Shown in pieces: positions 9,058 to 17,220 of a DNA stretch of 64,000 bases. The stretch spans positions 4,056,501 to 4,120,500 of the forward strand of contig NZ_CP051680.1 of assembly GCF_012849095.1 (NCBI RefSeq). The letters run 5' to 3'. The stretch's first letter is position 1. Each line of letters opens with the position of its first letter. This stretch comes from Cohnella herbarum. GTDB taxonomy: Bacteria > Bacillota > Bacilli > Paenibacillales > Paenibacillaceae. Position numbers and translations under genes: made by a program. Below the pieces are notes generated by a model. It had not been told where the DNA came from, made no database searches, and was given only the letters and a program-made list of their open reading frames with translations.

Positions 9058-10272
9058 TCATTGGGCTAGTCTTAATTTGCGATCCGTCGGCAGGAAGACG
9101 GCCAATAATCCGATGAGCGGCAAGAACGCGCATAGCTTGATCACGAAAGATATGCTTGTCGCGTCGGCCAGCGTCCCGAGAACAACGGATCCGATTCCCC
9201 CGAGTCCGAAAGCCAATCCGAAGAACAAGCCGGATACCATGCCTACTTTTCCAGGCAGAAGCTCTTGAGCATATACGATAATGACCGAAAACCCGGAAAG
9301 CAGAATAAACCCGATGAAGATAAGCAGCACGACCGACCAGAAAAGATTCGCATACGGAAGCAGCAACGAGAACGGAGCGGTACCTAATATAGAGAACCAA
9401 ATCATATTTCTTCTGCCGAATCTGTCGGCCAACGGTCCGCCCATGAAAGTGCCAACGGCTCCCGCGGCTAGCAATGCGAAGATGAACACTTGCGCGTATT
9501 CCGTTGAGATATGGTGATGATCGATCAAGTAAAACGAGAAGAAACCCGTCATGCTAGCGACGTACACGAATTTCGAGAATAGGAGCATGATAAGAATCGT
9601 CATCGCGTAAGCGATCGTTTTCGTAGGAAGCGGTTCTCTCTTGACGACTTCCTTCTTCTTCGCGGTTTGTCTGCCGATGTAAGCCTTGTACCACCTCGCC
9701 ACGTAAATCTGAACGACGAAAGCGGCCGCGGCTGCGATCGTAAACCAGATGATTCCGAATTGACCGAACGGAACGAAGATGAGAGCCGTAAAAACAGGAG
9801 CCAATGCTTGCCCGATGTTACCGCCGGTTTGGAAGATCGATTGCGCTAAGCCTTTGCGAGCCCCCGCTGCCATATGAGCGACCCGGGATGCCTCCGGATG
9901 GAGGACGGCGGAACCGAATCCGATCAGAACGACCGACACAATGATCTGCCAATAACTATCGGCAAAGGCCAACACGACCATGCCGAGTAGCGAGAACAGC
10001 ACTCCCGCGGGAAGCAAGAACGGCTTGGGCTTGGAATCGGTATATAAACCGATCATCGGCTGCAGCAAGGAAGCCGTTACGTTAAGCGTGAAGGCAATCC
10101 ATCCGATCTGCGCGAACGTAAGCTGCATTGACTCTTGAAGAATCGGAAAGATGGCGGGAATTACGGATTGAATGGAATCGTTCAGCAAATGAACGAGACT
10201 GATGGAGAACAATATAGAATAGACCGTGTTCATCTGTACGTTTGCCATAGTGGCAGCTTGTTTGGTGCTCAT
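9058..10272 (-). CDS. MFS transporter, fosmidomycin-resistance (Fsr)-like
   Basis: A 404-residue major facilitator with about 12 hydrophobic segments. The N-terminal HLLNDSIQSVIPAIFPIL stretch, the PMIGLYTDSKPKP loop, GSAVLHPEASRVAHM in the fourth-fifth helix region and QSIFQTGGNIGQALAP are typical of the Fsr/FsmR branch. These export small toxic compounds or metabolites. The start at 10272 is preferred because AAAGGA sits eight bases upstream; the ATG nine bases earlier abuts that site. Two copies of a FadR-type operator-like sequence precede it and the FadR-family regulator gene lies next upstream, so it is probably that regulator's target. Substrate unknown. Confidence 0.85.
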   Translation of the reverse strand: MSTKQAATMANVQMNTVYSILFSISLVHLLNDSIQSVIPAIFPILQESMQLTFAQIGWIAFTLNVTASLLQPMIGLYTDSKPKPFLLPAGVLFSLLGMVVLAFADSYWQIIVSVVLIGFGSAVLHPEASRVAHMAAGARKGLAQSIFQTGGNIGQALAPVFTALIFVPFGQFGIIWFTIAAAAAFVVQIYVARWYKAYIGRQTAKKKEVVKREPLPTKTIAYAMTILIMLLFSKFVYVASMTGFFSFYLIDHHHISTEYAQVFIFALLAAGAVGTFMGGPLADRFGRRNMIWFSILGTAPFSLLLPYANLFWSVVLLIFIGFILLSGFSVIIVYAQELLPGKVGMVSGLFFGLAFGLGGIGSVVLGTLADATSISFVIKLCAFLPLIGLLAVFLPTDRKLRLAQ

Positions 10273-10294
10273 GCCGAACATCCTTTCGTCTTAT

Positions 10295-10303
10295 CATCTG
10301 ATG
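10295..10303. promoter_or_regulatory. FadR-type operator-like site 1
   Basis: CATC-T-GATG is a perfect short dyad inside CTTATCATCTGATGTTT, just upstream of the MFS start codon. The same 17-base context recurs at 10431-10447 with one change. Confidence 0.5.
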
Positions 10304-10435
10304 TTTGTAGTGGGAGTTTATTGTTTCTTTAGTCTTGCGGGCTTTCTTGCGGGCTTACTCTTGTTGCGCTGAACCCACCAATCCCGCTGGCATTGCGATT
10401 ATCTTTTGTCGCAATTTAATTTTGCTTCATCTTAT

Positions 10436-10444
10436 CATCTGACG
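10436..10444. promoter_or_regulatory. FadR-type operator-like site 2
   Basis: CATC-T-GACG inside CTTATCATCTGACGTTT, matching site 1 at 16 of 17 positions about 140 bp away, between the regulator gene and the MFS gene. An inverted repeat ATTGCGA/TCGCAAT lies between the two sites. Confidence 0.5.
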
Positions 10445-10488
10445 TTTAATAGCGTGGGACGGTTCCCCAACGGCTTATCGCGGATATC

Positions 10489-11196
10489 CTATCTCATCCT
10501 GTCTCTAAGCTGTCCAACCGTGCCATCCAGATTCCGGAGCGTCCAATGCTCGGCGGCCGAAACGTCCTTGGCTTTGATCGCTTCGTATATTTTCTCGTGT
10601 ATCTCGGTGTTCGGGTCGTGTCCCTCCTGTTCCTTGGCCAGCTTGTAGAGCGCTTCGCGCAACGCGGAAGAGAACGTTCGGTAAAGATCGACGACGACAT
10701 GGTTTTTGCTCGCCACGGCAATGGCAATATGAAATTCGATATCCGAATTTAAGTAACCGTTCGTGTCTCCCTTATCCAAAGCTTCGGACCGCTGGTCGAG
10801 ATGGCGGCGCATGTGCTCCAGATCCTGATCTTCGCGTCTTTCGGCTGCGAGCCTCGAGATTTCCAACTCCAGCATTTTACGGACTTCATATACTTCTACG
10901 ATCTCGGCCCTTCTTAGCCTATGCTCTAGCGGCTCTTGAATGACCGGCGTCGAAGCAAGGAAAGTTCCGAAGCCTTGTTTCTTCTCCAGCAGCCCCGCGT
11001 GCACGAGGACTCTGACCGCTTCGCGTATCGTGGAACGGCCTACGCCGAACTGCTCCATCAGCTCGGGTTCGGTCGGAATTTTATCGCCATGCTTAAGTTC
11101 GCCACCCGAAATCGTCTTCTGAAGTTGAATGACCACGTCGTCGACAAGCTTCGTTCGGTTAAGCGCTTGGAAGGAAACCTTTGAGCCGGAATTCAT
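10489..11196 (-). CDS. GntR-family regulator, FadR subfamily
   Basis: A 235-residue transcription factor. The N-terminal winged helix-turn-helix (about 15-85) includes KIPTEPELMEQFGVGRSTIREAVRVL, quoted here by its key ends KIPTE and RSTIREA. The C-terminal FCD ligand domain (about 95-230) shows the helical pattern and His positions of metal-binding FCD domains (EFHIAIA). The start at 11196 follows AGGAGATGATCTG. A CATCAGATC sequence resembling the operators upstream of the MFS gene overlaps this start region, which suggests autoregulation. FadR-type proteins usually sense small carboxylic acids; the ligand here is unknown. Confidence 0.92.
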   Translation of the reverse strand: MNSGSKVSFQALNRTKLVDDVVIQLQKTISGGELKHGDKIPTEPELMEQFGVGRSTIREAVRVLVHAGLLEKKQGFGTFLASTPVIQEPLEHRLRRAEIVEVYEVRKMLELEISRLAAERREDQDLEHMRRHLDQRSEALDKGDTNGYLNSDIEFHIAIAVASKNHVVVDLYRTFSSALREALYKLAKEQEGHDPNTEIHEKIYEAIKAKDVSAAEHWTLRNLDGTVGQLRDRMR

Positions 11197-11271
11197 CAGA
11201 TCATCTCCTGTTTAAAGCATATTAACATATCCGTCGACCGTTGAAAATCCCTAAAAATCAAAAAGAACCCC

Positions 11272-11748
11272 TCATTTTGCGAGGAGAGCTTTCTTTACGT
11301 TATCGACATGCCCTTTGACTTTAATGTTCCGCCATTCTTGACTTAGGAGGCCTTGCTCGTCGATTAGGAACGTGGAGCGCACGATTCCCATGTAGGTTTT
11401 GCCGTACAGCTTCTTTTCCTGCCATACTCCGAACAGTTCGCATACCCGGTGCTCGGGATCCGCCAACAGCAGAAACGGAAGCTCGTACTTCTCTATGAAT
11501 TTATAATGACGCTTGAGCTCATCGGTGCTGACGCCGAGAACAACCGCCTTTGTCTTTTTGAACGTCGGACTGGCATCGCGGAAATCGCACGATTGCTGCG
11601 TGCACGCCGGAGTCATATCCTTCGGGTAAAAGTAGAGGATCACCTTACGCCCGCGATAATCGCTTAACCGTACCGTCTTGCCGTTCGTGGCGGGAAGCTC
11701 GAAGTCCGGGACGGGAAGACCGATTTGAAGCTGCTGAGATTGCATCAT
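11272..11748 (-). CDS. bcp: Peroxiredoxin, Bcp/PrxQ type
   Basis: A 158-residue thiol peroxidase that reduces hydroperoxides. The active-site segment reads TPACTQQSCDFRD, giving the peroxidatic Cys and the resolving Cys five residues later as in PrxQ enzymes. FYPKDMTPAC and the later Arg complete the catalytic site. It has no signal peptide, so it is cytoplasmic. The ATG at 11748 follows AAAGGAG with eight-base spacing. A short GC stem (CCTC/GAGG) with T-rich sequence right after the stop codon may terminate transcription. Confidence 0.94.
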   Translation of the reverse strand: MMQSQQLQIGLPVPDFELPATNGKTVRLSDYRGRKVILYFYPKDMTPACTQQSCDFRDASPTFKKTKAVVLGVSTDELKRHYKFIEKYELPFLLLADPEHRVCELFGVWQEKKLYGKTYMGIVRSTFLIDEQGLLSQEWRNIKVKGHVDNVKKALLAK

Positions 11749-11812
11749 GGGTAAAACTCCTTTGGCATTGTCGGGCTAGAAATTAACGGCGATACTTTGC
11801 AGATTAACTATC

Positions 11813-11841
11813 GTGACAAACTCGGGATTCAAGCTTATATT
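11813..11841 (+). promoter_or_regulatory. Promoter of nuclease-like gene 1
   Basis: GTGACA (11813-11818), 17-bp spacer, TATATT (11836-11841). The paralogue at 28445 has GTGACA, 17 bp, TATTAT in the same relative place, which supports the call. Confidence 0.6.
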
Positions 11842-11864
11842 TGTATTATAGCAATTTAATAGGA

Positions 11865-11914
11865 GCGAGCGAAGCACGCCGCGTTTTTCCCCGGTTGGGG
11901 AGAGCGCGGTTTTT
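11865..11914 (+). promoter_or_regulatory. Conserved leader with terminator-like hairpin, gene 1
   Basis: Starts with GCGAGCGAAGCACGCCGC, which matches the leader of the paralogue at 28364 except at two bases. The block runs into a nested hairpin (outer CCGCG/CGCGG, inner CCCC/GGGG) followed by TTTTT, then the ribosome binding site and gene. The upstream neighbour is on the other strand, so this is not that gene's terminator. Attenuation or 5'-end protection of the mRNA is inferred. Confidence 0.65.
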
Positions 11915-11949
11915 GTCGTTTTCATTCGCCTCGAGGAGGAGAAAATAAC

Positions 11950-12618
11950 ATGTTCGAAGTTCAGTATGAGCAATGGTTGGCGAATCAACGGAAGTCGCGG
12001 AAAGGCGAGCCTCTGCGTAAATTAACCGAAGATCATGGACAGTCGGAGAAGCTGTTCGCTCAGGAGCTGTGGTGGCCTCTATTCGGTAATTTTGATTTTC
12101 TTCATGCCGAATTCGAAGTCCCTCATTCCCGAAATAGTTCCTATTATCTCGATTATGCTTACATCAGGACTCCCCATCTCATCAACTGGGAAATCGACGA
12201 TTTCAGCTCGCATGCGAAAAATATCACCCGAAGAGGTTTCGACTACGAGAAAGACCGGCAAAACCAACTCATGCTGGACGGCTGGCAGATTTACAGGTTT
12301 TCCCTGGATGCCATCAAGGAGCGTCCCCTGCAATGCCGGCAACTCATTCTTCAGGTGTTAGGTAAGTTGTATGGCGGTGTTTATACGGAAACGCCAGAAT
12401 TATCAGTAAAACAAAGGGAAATTATGCGTCTTGCCGTTCGCTCGCAACAACCGCTTAACCCGACTGAAGTAAGTCTTCGGTTAAGGATTAGCGACCGTCA
12501 CGCACGTGATTTATTGCATGAACTCGTCAGGATGGAATTATTGGAAGGTGTTAGCGGCTCCCAACGTATTCGTGCTTATCGCGCCACGCCTCGCAGTAGA
12601 AATCTTTATTTGGGATAA
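11950..12618 (+). CDS. PD-(D/E)XK nuclease-like protein with C-terminal winged helix (paralogue 1)
   Basis: A 222-residue protein of unknown function. The middle part (about 50-140) follows the DUF559/Vsr-like endonuclease pattern: an acidic strand around E53-E57, LDYAYIR with D68, then WEIDDFSSHA with E81 and D83, then a Gln/Arg-rich helix and LDGWQIYRFS. About 152-212 looks like a winged helix-turn-helix (QREIMRLAVRS to SQRIRAYR). The start is fixed by GAGGAGGA upstream. About 40% of positions appear shared with the protein at 28445. Both genes share promoter and leader, and both run at the stop codon into hairpin repeats. Nuclease activity is inferred; a DNA- or RNA-binding regulator is the alternative. 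Confidence 0.7.
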   Translation: MFEVQYEQWLANQRKSRKGEPLRKLTEDHGQSEKLFAQELWWPLFGNFDFLHAEFEVPHSRNSSYYLDYAYIRTPHLINWEIDDFSSHAKNITRRGFDYEKDRQNQLMLDGWQIYRFSLDAIKERPLQCRQLILQVLGKLYGGVYTETPELSVKQREIMRLAVRSQQPLNPTEVSLRLRISDRHARDLLHELVRMELLEGVSGSQRIRAYRATPRSRNLYLG

Positions 12619-12800
12619 CGGAACGCTCTTCCGTTATCCTACGGTTCAGTCGAGTTTTTCTCTGCTTAACGGAAATCGCTTCCGTTATTTCAAGAAATAT
12701 CTATCATATACTTTGTTTCATGAGATTTAGCGGAAAACAGTTCCGTTATCATGTGAAGCAATGGAGGCACCCCTTGGAATAACGGAACTCTCTTCCGTTA
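12613..12800 (+). repeat. Hairpin repeat array 1a
   Basis: Four copies of the palindrome AACGGAA-N5-TTCCGTT start at 12617, 12668, 12729 and 12781, that is 51, 61 and 52 bp apart. The first forms an 11-bp perfect stem (GGATAACGGAA/TTCCGTTATCC) that includes the TAA stop codon of the preceding gene. The five-base loops and the sequences between copies differ. Copy 3 has one changed base that keeps a G-T pair (AGCGGAA/TTCCGTT). Confidence 0.85.
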
Positions 12801-13310
12801 AAGACTGGCAGATGTTACTCTCTCTGGCGTTACTTAGGCGCTTGTTGGTTTCCCATTCGTCTGTTGGCGTTACCGCGGCATTCATTGGTTTCTTTGTCTA
12901 TGGTGAAGCTGCGGAGCTTGTTTGGTTACTCATTCGTCGGTTGGCGTTACTACGGCGCTCATTGGTTTCTATGTCGATAGTGATGCTGTGGCGCTTGTTG
13001 GTTACTTTTTCGTCTTTGGCGGTAATGTTGGTTCTCTTTCGTCTGTTGGCGTTACTACGGCGCTCAATGGATTCTTTGTGCATGGTGATGTGTGGCGTTT
13101 GTTAGCTACTCATTCCATCTGTTGGCGTTACTACGGCGCTCATTGGTTTCTTTGTGCATAGTGATGCATGACACTTGGTTGTTACTTTTTCGTCTTTGGC
13201 GATATTGCAACGTTGTTTACTCATTCGTCTGTTGGCGATAATGCGCAATTACTTAGTTACTTATTCGTCAATTGGCGTTACTACGATCCTCGTTAGTTAC
13301 TCAAACCGCC
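12801..13310. repeat. Degenerate repeat region 1b
   Basis: About 500 bp of eroded direct repeats built on TTGGCGTTACTACGGCGC and GTTACTCATTCGTC. TGGCG cores recur at 12825, 12865, 12942, 13047, 13133, 13233 and 13273, and the closest pairs are about 40 bp apart. Open frames across it consist of translated repeats (Leu/Val-rich) and lack good start sites, so I do not call genes here. Confidence 0.75.
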
Positions 13311-13313
13311 GAA

Positions 13314-14111
13314 TCAGCTACCCGCGCCGCGATAACGGCGAACGCCGTAGTTCCAGAACCAGAGGCCGAGCGAGAGCACGACGACTCCGACGACCGGGGT
13401 AAGCCACGCCATCCACCATTCATCCAGGCGACCGAGGAAGAACGATGCCGGATACACGCCGACGAAAGCAAAAGGAAGTATCCACGTCAGCAGAAACTTG
13501 ATCGTTTTGTTGTAGATCTCGACGGGATATCTGCCGTAGTTCTGAATGTTGTAGATCAACGGACCGATACCGGTCGGCGCATCCGAGTAGAAGGAGATCG
13601 CGGACAACGCCGTGTAGATGCCCATATAGATGAAACACGAGCCCAGCACCATAATGATCAGCACGAACGGATCGTACCAATGAAACGGCAGCCCAAGCGT
13701 CGTCCACGAACTAATCATGATAACCAAACCGACGATCGATCCGACGATCGCGGGAGGATCCATGTTCTCCAGCATAACTTGCAGCAGCGAATGAGCCGGC
13801 CGGGTCAACACCCGGTCCATCTCTCCTTTAACGATATACCGCTCGCTGAAATTCCAGGCGCTGAAGAACGTCGAGAACAGCCCCGAGGCGATCATGAAAT
13901 AACCATATACGAAGACGACTTCCGCCTCGCTCCAATTCCCTAAAGACGGAGTGTGCATGAACACGATGAAGATAAACACCAGATTCAATCCGTTAAACAT
14001 CAAATCCGACAAAACCTCGATCCAGAAATCCGCCCGGTAACTTAGTTTTGTTTTCATATAATTCGCAAAATAATCCCGATACAACCCCAGCATAAAAGCA
14101 TAACGGCTCAT
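13314..14111 (-). CDS. ABC-2 type exporter permease (DUF990-like), second subunit
   Basis: A 265-residue membrane protein with about six spans and cytoplasmic N-terminus (YRDYFANYMKTKLSYRADF). The conserved YIVKGEMDRVLTRPAHSLLQ loop is typical of the DUF990/ABC-2 exporter pair linked to a long-form ATPase. It follows the other permease gene by four bases on the same strand, and the ATPase gene precedes both, so the three form one exporter, probably with a permease heterodimer. The exported substrate is unknown. The 3' end lies directly against the degenerate repeats at 12801-13310. Confidence 0.88.
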   Translation of the reverse strand: MSRYAFMLGLYRDYFANYMKTKLSYRADFWIEVLSDLMFNGLNLVFIFIVFMHTPSLGNWSEAEVVFVYGYFMIASGLFSTFFSAWNFSERYIVKGEMDRVLTRPAHSLLQVMLENMDPPAIVGSIVGLVIMISSWTTLGLPFHWYDPFVLIIMVLGSCFIYMGIYTALSAISFYSDAPTGIGPLIYNIQNYGRYPVEIYNKTIKFLLTWILPFAFVGVYPASFFLGRLDEWWMAWLTPVVGVVVLSLGLWFWNYGVRRYRGAGS

Positions 14112-14115
14112 TCGC

Positions 14116-14910
14116 TCAACCTCCCTGAACGAACAGACGACGACGCGCCGCCCGCCATACGAGCATAATCGGAACGATCAACACGACCGTCCATATGACC
14201 TGCACCAACAACGCGTTCCATACGTCGGCGCCTTGAATTCGCCCGGTGAATACGGATCCCGGCAAATACGTGATCGCTTGGAACGGAAGCCAATTCATAA
14301 CCGAGATCGCCCAGCCCGGGAAGAACGCGATCGGAACGACGACGCCCGACAGCAGATCCACCAAGATTCGCTTCATCGACATGATGCCTTGATTGTTTTC
14401 GAAGAAAAAAGCGCCCAGACCCGTCAAAATATTAAGCTGCGTATTGATGAGAAAGCTGAACCAGATCATGACGAAGAACACGATCCATTGCACAGGGTCG
14501 GTAGGCAACGTAATCGGAAAAATAAACGAAACGATAATCATCCCCGGAATCATGAACAGCAACAGCCGGAACAAGCCTTCCCCGAATCCTTGCATCATTT
14601 TCACGATCAAATACGAATAGGGCCGGATAATCTGAATCGCCACGCTGCCGTCCACGATCTCGTTCGAGATTTCGCGGTCCAGATTGTTGAAATAGAACGC
14701 TCGGGCCATCCAAGATACGGCCACGTAAGTGGACATCTGGATAACCGTAAAGCCTTGAAGCGTCTCGGCCTCGCCGTATATCGCCTTCCATAGGAAGTAA
14801 TACGCTCCGATATTAATGGCGTAAATGATAATGCCGCTATAATAATTAACCCTGTAAGCGAGCATCATGAGAAAACGGATGCGAACGAAATCCAAATACG
14901 CGCTCGTCAT
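14116..14910 (-). CDS. ABC-2 type exporter permease (DUF990-like), first subunit
   Basis: A 264-residue membrane protein with about six hydrophobic helices and the DLDREISNEIVDGSVAIQIIRPYSY-type loop (key residues REISNEIVDGS and IRPYSY) seen in this exporter family. Its ATG overlaps the end of the ATPase gene by four bases (ATGA, 14907-14910), which indicates translational coupling. Sequence resemblance to the next permease is limited to the overall plan, as expected for heterodimeric subunits. Confidence 0.88.
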   Translation of the reverse strand: MTSAYLDFVRIRFLMMLAYRVNYYSGIIIYAINIGAYYFLWKAIYGEAETLQGFTVIQMSTYVAVSWMARAFYFNNLDREISNEIVDGSVAIQIIRPYSYLIVKMMQGFGEGLFRLLLFMIPGMIIVSFIFPITLPTDPVQWIVFFVMIWFSFLINTQLNILTGLGAFFFENNQGIMSMKRILVDLLSGVVVPIAFFPGWAISVMNWLPFQAITYLPGSVFTGRIQGADVWNALLVQVIWTVVLIVPIMLVWRAARRRLFVQGG

Positions 14911-16004
14911 GGTTGTCCCGCTCCCGAACCTGAACCTACCTTAGCCGGCTCTTTCTGATCCGTCGCCTCTAAATCGTCAGTCAAAGCGGACAGATCCCTT
15001 GGCGCTTCGGCACTTCCCGATTGATAAATCTCGCGCACGATCTCGTCGGTGTTCGTCTCGAAAATCTTAATGTCGCTAATATCTCGCTGACCAACGACGC
15101 GCGAAAGCACCTCGGACACGTTCATTTCGCGGGGAATCCATACTTTGGCGGTTACGTCGTTCTCTAGCGACCAGCGAACGGCAAGCTCTCCGGTCATCGC
15201 CGCCACCGCTTGGAGCGACACGGCGTCGGTGAATTGGAACTGTACTTCGCGGCCTTTGCCCCAACGGGATTTCAACTCGTCTAATCCGCCGTCATAGATA
15301 ATTCGGCCGTCGTCGAGCATGATCACGCGCGAGCATAACGCCTCGATATCTTGCAGATCATGCGTAGTCAGCAGGATCGTTGTGCCTTGCTCCCGGTTCA
15401 ACCGTTTCAGAAATTCCCGAATTTCCGTTTTCACCACGATATCGAGCCCGATCGTCGGTTCATCCAAAAATAGAATCGACGGATTATGCAGCAATGCCGC
15501 CACGAGCTCGCAGCGCATCCGTTGCCCGAGACTCAGCTTGCGAACGGGACGGTTAAGCAATTCCTGGAGTTGCATCGTTTCCACGAGCTCGTCCAGCCTG
15601 CGGCGGAAGTCGGTCTCGCTTACGCGATACACCTTGCGCAACAACCGGAACGACTCGATCACCCCGATGTCCCACCATAATTGACTCCGTTGCCCGAATA
15701 CGACGCCGATCCCGTGCACGAATTTTTCGCGATCTTTATAGGGAATATAGCCGTTAACGACAAGCTTGCCCGAAGTCGGCACCAAGATGCCGGTCAGCAT
15801 CTTGATCGTCGTCGATTTGCCGGCGCCGTTCTCCCCGATATAGCCGCATATTTCTCCTTGAGGAATCTGAAAGCTAATATCCTTCACCGCGGCGACTTCC
15901 GTATGCTCCCGCTTGAATAGATCTTTAAGCGCTCCCTTGAGACCCTCGCGGTTTTTCTGAACCTTGAATTGCTTGCGCAATTGGTGTACGTCTATGGCTA
16001 ACAT
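14907..16004 (-). CDS. ABC exporter ATPase
   Basis: A 365-residue nucleotide-binding subunit. Walker A is GENGAGKST, the Q-loop region is VVFGQRSQLWWD, the signature is LSLGQRMRCE, and Walker B is ILFLDEPTIGLD, with the switch His in LTTHD. The region after about 235 is a DUF4162-like C-terminal extension ending in a low-complexity tail. The start at 16004 follows AGGAGG with five-base spacing. The long first half (KRE, GALKDLF) and 'LWWD' motif are usual for ATPases paired with DUF990 permeases. It is first gene of the three-gene exporter operon. Confidence 0.93.
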   Translation of the reverse strand: MLAIDVHQLRKQFKVQKNREGLKGALKDLFKREHTEVAAVKDISFQIPQGEICGYIGENGAGKSTTIKMLTGILVPTSGKLVVNGYIPYKDREKFVHGIGVVFGQRSQLWWDIGVIESFRLLRKVYRVSETDFRRRLDELVETMQLQELLNRPVRKLSLGQRMRCELVAALLHNPSILFLDEPTIGLDIVVKTEIREFLKRLNREQGTTILLTTHDLQDIEALCSRVIMLDDGRIIYDGGLDELKSRWGKGREVQFQFTDAVSLQAVAAMTGELAVRWSLENDVTAKVWIPREMNVSEVLSRVVGQRDISDIKIFETNTDEIVREIYQSGSAEAPRDLSALTDDLEATDQKEPAKVGSGSGAGQP

Positions 16005-16134
16005 ATGAACCTCCTGTATTCAAGTCGAGTTCATGAGTACGCGATAATCACGCGCAAAAATCGCCGAACTTGCTTATTTCATAGCCGAAACTTTATAATT
16101 TTATCACACAGCAACCTCGAAAGGACATACATTC

Positions 16135-17157
16135 ATGCGCAAAAAATGGAAGATCACGCTTTTTACGATACTAAGCTTGGCATTTATTTTCCTTTGTTTC
16201 GTCGGGTGGTGGGCTATCTCCAATTACAACGAGTTATCCAATGCCAAGAAAACGAAGGAGGAATCCCGGTTCGGTCAATTCGAAGAAAAGCCCGAGTACA
16301 AACCTCCCGAATGGGAAGGTTCCGAACGCGTTAACGTGCTGCTGATGGGCGGTGACGAAAGAGGTCTTAGAGAGGGCGAGGTCGCCCGGTCCGATACTAT
16401 GCTGGTCGCTTCCTTCGATCCCGTATCGAAAAGCATTCATTTATTTTCCGTTCTTCGCGACACTCATGTGGAAATTCCCGGCTATAAGGACAATCGGGTG
16501 AACGCGGCCATTACGCTCGGCGGTCCGGAGCTTACGATGAAGACGATCGGCAACCTAACCGGACTCGATATTCAGTATTATGTTTATGTTGATTTCCAGG
16601 GATTCATTAAATTGGTCGATGCTCTCGGCGGGGTGGACTTCTACGTGGAAAAGGATATGAAATATACCGATTCCGCCGACGACCATAAGTTCGACATCGA
16701 CCTGAAGAAGGGCCAGCAGCATCTGGACGGAGATAAGGCGTTGCAGTACGTGAGATTTAGGCATGATAAGTTGTCCGACTTCACCCGTACCGAGCGTCAG
16801 CGGGAGTTCCTTAAAGCCGTCGCCGCCAAGGTGAAATCCGGCTGGAACCTGATCAAGCTTCCGGATATTCTGGGGGAAGTCATTCCATACGTCGAAACGA
16901 ACATGACCGTTAACGATATGTTGAAGCTGGGAACTCTCGGCTACAACTCCCATCAAGCCGGTTCCGCGCAAATTCCTCCGATGGAGTTAGTTACGGATGA
17001 GAAGGTAAACGGTTCGGCCGTACTTGGCGTTCGAAGCCTCGATGCCCTGAAAGGGTACGTGCAAGAAGTGTTGAACAAGGACGAGAGTCTGGCGACGCCT
17101 AGTCCTTCCCCATCTTCTTCGGGCGCGGCTTCGTCGGCGACTAACGCTAAGCAATAA
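16135..17157 (+). CDS. LytR-CpsA-Psr (LCP) family cell-wall glycopolymer transferase
   Basis: A 340-residue membrane-anchored enzyme that should attach teichoic-acid-like or other glycopolymers to peptidoglycan outside the membrane. One N-terminal transmembrane helix (about 7-30) is followed by the LCP domain (about 65-230): VNVLLMGGDERG, RSDTMLVASFDP, LFSVLRDTHVEIPG with the catalytic-site Arg/Asp, LVDALGGVDFYV and LQYVRFRHDKLSDFTRTERQR, read here as YVRFRHD and RTERQR. The C-terminus is a Pro/Ser-rich tail. The ATG follows AAAGGA at nine bases. It is divergent from the ABC exporter and upstream of hemL, possibly cotranscribed with it. Confidence 0.93.
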   Translation: MRKKWKITLFTILSLAFIFLCFVGWWAISNYNELSNAKKTKEESRFGQFEEKPEYKPPEWEGSERVNVLLMGGDERGLREGEVARSDTMLVASFDPVSKSIHLFSVLRDTHVEIPGYKDNRVNAAITLGGPELTMKTIGNLTGLDIQYYVYVDFQGFIKLVDALGGVDFYVEKDMKYTDSADDHKFDIDLKKGQQHLDGDKALQYVRFRHDKLSDFTRTERQREFLKAVAAKVKSGWNLIKLPDILGEVIPYVETNMTVNDMLKLGTLGYNSHQAGSAQIPPMELVTDEKVNGSAVLGVRSLDALKGYVQEVLNKDESLATPSPSPSSSGAASSATNAKQ

Positions 17158-17220
17158 ACGATGACTACGACGAAATAAAAACAGATCGAATCGACACATA
17201 TCTTGGAGGCTTAATTGCAC

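Noticed and set aside
11776..11988. 70-residue minus-strand frame over the nuclease-like gene 1 leader
   Set aside because: It overlaps the promoter, conserved leader and start of the plus-strand gene and has no support of its own.
12761..13161. Leu/Val-rich proteins encoded in region 1b
   Set aside because: They consist of translated degenerate repeats without ribosome sites and overlap each other in several frames.
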